In this document: piece by piece, positions 5,679 through 6,734 of the stretch | How positions within the stretch are numbered: position 1 is the first letter of the stretch | Layout: every line of letters starts with the position of its first letter | NCBI GenBank assembly: GCA_025454675.1 | Contig: JALONZ010000104.1 | Coordinates: forward strand, 1-6,734 | Direction of reading: 5' to 3' | Source of the DNA: Anaerolineae bacterium | Lineage (GTDB): Bacteria; Chloroflexota; Anaerolineae; Aggregatilineales; Phototrophicaceae | Length of the DNA stretch: 6,734 nt | Notes under the pieces: model-generated | Seen by the model: only the letters and a program-made list of their open reading frames with translations | Database searches by the model: none | What the model was told of the DNA's origin: nothing | Position numbers and translations under genes: made by a program

Positions 5679-6734
5679 ATGACGATATTCAACAAACGGC
5701 GTTTGACCAATCAGCAACTTCAATTAGACATTCACAGACTACGAAAAGGGGCATATAGTGACAAATATTTTACCAATATCGCCCATATCCTAACCCAATT
5801 GCAACAGACTGATTATCATTTTGATGGTGAGCCAATGCGCGTCAAAGATGGTGATGCCACTCGACAGGTGAAAGTCGGTGAAATTCAAGTGGAGGCGCAA
5901 GTTTTCAATCGGCGTGCGCCGTATACACTGGTGGCGGGTGTGGATGTGGCATTAGCCATGCTCCGTCATGCTACGGGTTATTTTGAAAATGACGTGTTTC
6001 AATCAACTTGGGATACGTTACAAGTCCGTGCGGTGCAAGATGGCACAATCACCCATTATGACGGCAATCCGATGGCTGTTCAGCCTGTTACCATCATTCG
6101 TGGCGCATTGCGTGATTTTACCCTCCTCGAAACCCCCATTTTAGGTGTGTTATCCCGCGCCACGCGCATCGCAACCAATGTTTATGATGTGCTAGAGGTA
6201 TGCAATCATAAACAAGTGCTATTTTTCCCCGCCCGTTTCGATTGGCATGAGACTCAAGCCCTCGATGGCTATGCCTATTGGTTAGCCATTCAAGCCTATA
6301 ACGCCAAACATGGCGAAAAACTCACCCCTCTGGTGAGTACCGATGCACAAGGCGCATGGTGGGGTGGAACGGGGCGCGGGACGATTCCTCATGCGTATAT
6401 CGCCTGCTTTTTTGGTGATACCGCCGAAGCCATGCGCCATTTTGCCCATCACATGCCCCTCGATACGCTCCGTGTGGCATTGGTGGATTTTAATAATGAT
6501 TGTGTGCGCGATTCGCTCAATACCATCACCCTGTTTTGGGAGGAATATCGCAAGGCGCTTGAATTGGGTGATGAAACAGGTCAAAAACGCTGGACATTAA
6601 ACGGTGTGCGCCTCGATACCAGTGGCAATATGCTTGATGAATCACTCATTGAATCAGATGGGCGTGGTGTCAGTCCTGCATTGGTATACATTGTCAGGCG
6701 GGCATTAAATAACGCATGGACAACATGGGATTTA
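5679..6734 (+). CDS. pncB: Nicotinate phosphoribosyltransferase, C-terminus beyond window
   Basis: From the ATG at 5679, preceded by AGGGTG at 7 nt, 352 codons stay open to the right edge. The enzyme joins nicotinate to PRPP to make nicotinate mononucleotide in NAD salvage (Preiss-Handler route). Recognisable parts are GAYSDKYF (24-31) at the N-terminus; RGALRDFTLLETPILGVLSR (141-160), the conserved LxETPILG region; RFDWHETQALDGYAY (186-200); GRGTIPHAY (232-240), whose His238 sits where the family has a conserved catalytic His; VDFNNDCVRDSL (269-280); GVRLDTSG (309-316); and GVSPALV (330-336) near the end. GTIPHA and VRLDTSG suggest the archaeal-like branch, whose members are about 390 residues, so perhaps 30-60 residues are missing. 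There is no signal peptide. Quinolinate or nicotinamide phosphoribosyltransferase are less likely relatives of the same fold. It is transcribed away from adoK. Confidence 0.88.
   Translation, partial: MTIFNKRRLTNQQLQLDIHRLRKGAYSDKYFTNIAHILTQLQQTDYHFDGEPMRVKDGDATRQVKVGEIQVEAQVFNRRAPYTLVAGVDVALAMLRHATGYFENDVFQSTWDTLQVRAVQDGTITHYDGNPMAVQPVTIIRGALRDFTLLETPILGVLSRATRIATNVYDVLEVCNHKQVLFFPARFDWHETQALDGYAYWLAIQAYNAKHGEKLTPLVSTDAQGAWWGGTGRGTIPHAYIACFFGDTAEAMRHFAHHMPLDTLRVALVDFNNDCVRDSLNTITLFWEEYRKALELGDETGQKRWTLNGVRLDTSGNMLDESLIESDGRGVSPALVYIVRRALNNAWTTWDL

Noticed and set aside
6282..6600. Open frames of 85-100 codons on both strands inside the NAPRTase gene
   Set aside because: The continuous 352-codon NAPRTase frame with conserved motifs covers this region, so these are out-of-frame shadows.

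Overview
The window carries five protein-coding genes. Four lie head to tail on the minus strand and one, divergent, on the plus strand; the genes at both window edges are cut off. Base composition is moderate. The combination of a mycobacterial-type adenosine kinase, a short (archaeal/thermophile-like) S-adenosylhomocysteine hydrolase, and large Pro/Thr-linked exported proteins built from DUF4397-like and SH3b-like repeats resembles Chloroflexota, particularly Anaerolineae-type genomes. That assignment rests on protein style and remembered family resemblance, not on a database search.

Reading along the minus strand from right to left, adoK (4602-5561) encodes an adenosine kinase. It is followed after a 128-bp gap by ahcY (3211-4473), S-adenosylhomocysteine hydrolase. 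Together they clear the by-product of SAM-dependent methylation: AhcY splits SAH into homocysteine and adenosine, and AdoK turns the adenosine into AMP, pulling the reversible hydrolase forward. The gap holds a weak terminator-like hairpin, a tandem 11-bp duplication and a TCCCGC-N4-GCGGGA palindrome that overlaps a possible ahcY promoter.

Downstream of ahcY, after 76 bp containing a perfect 10-bp hairpin, is a gene for an 888-residue secreted protein (468-3134) with an N-terminal signal peptide, three clear and one degenerate DUF4397-like units, a Pro/Thr-rich linker, three SH3b-like units and an in-frame (QPV)8 repeat. A strong intrinsic terminator closes it (403-442). The next gene, cut by the left edge (1-351), encodes a lipoprotein with a Pro/Thr linker and the start of another DUF4397-like domain, so the two are neighbouring paralogues of the same surface-protein style. 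A plausible promoter for the lipoprotein overlaps the terminator of the gene before it.

On the plus strand, from 5679 to the right edge, runs a nicotinate phosphoribosyltransferase gene (NAD salvage). It shares a 117-bp intergenic region with adoK that contains three TTGGTC/GACCAA elements. No RNA genes, CRISPR arrays, insertion sequences or integrase genes were seen. No stretch over 300 bases is without a gene. I see no convincing new multi-gene system; the most unusual content is the repeat-built surface protein pair and the compact regulatory DNA between genes.
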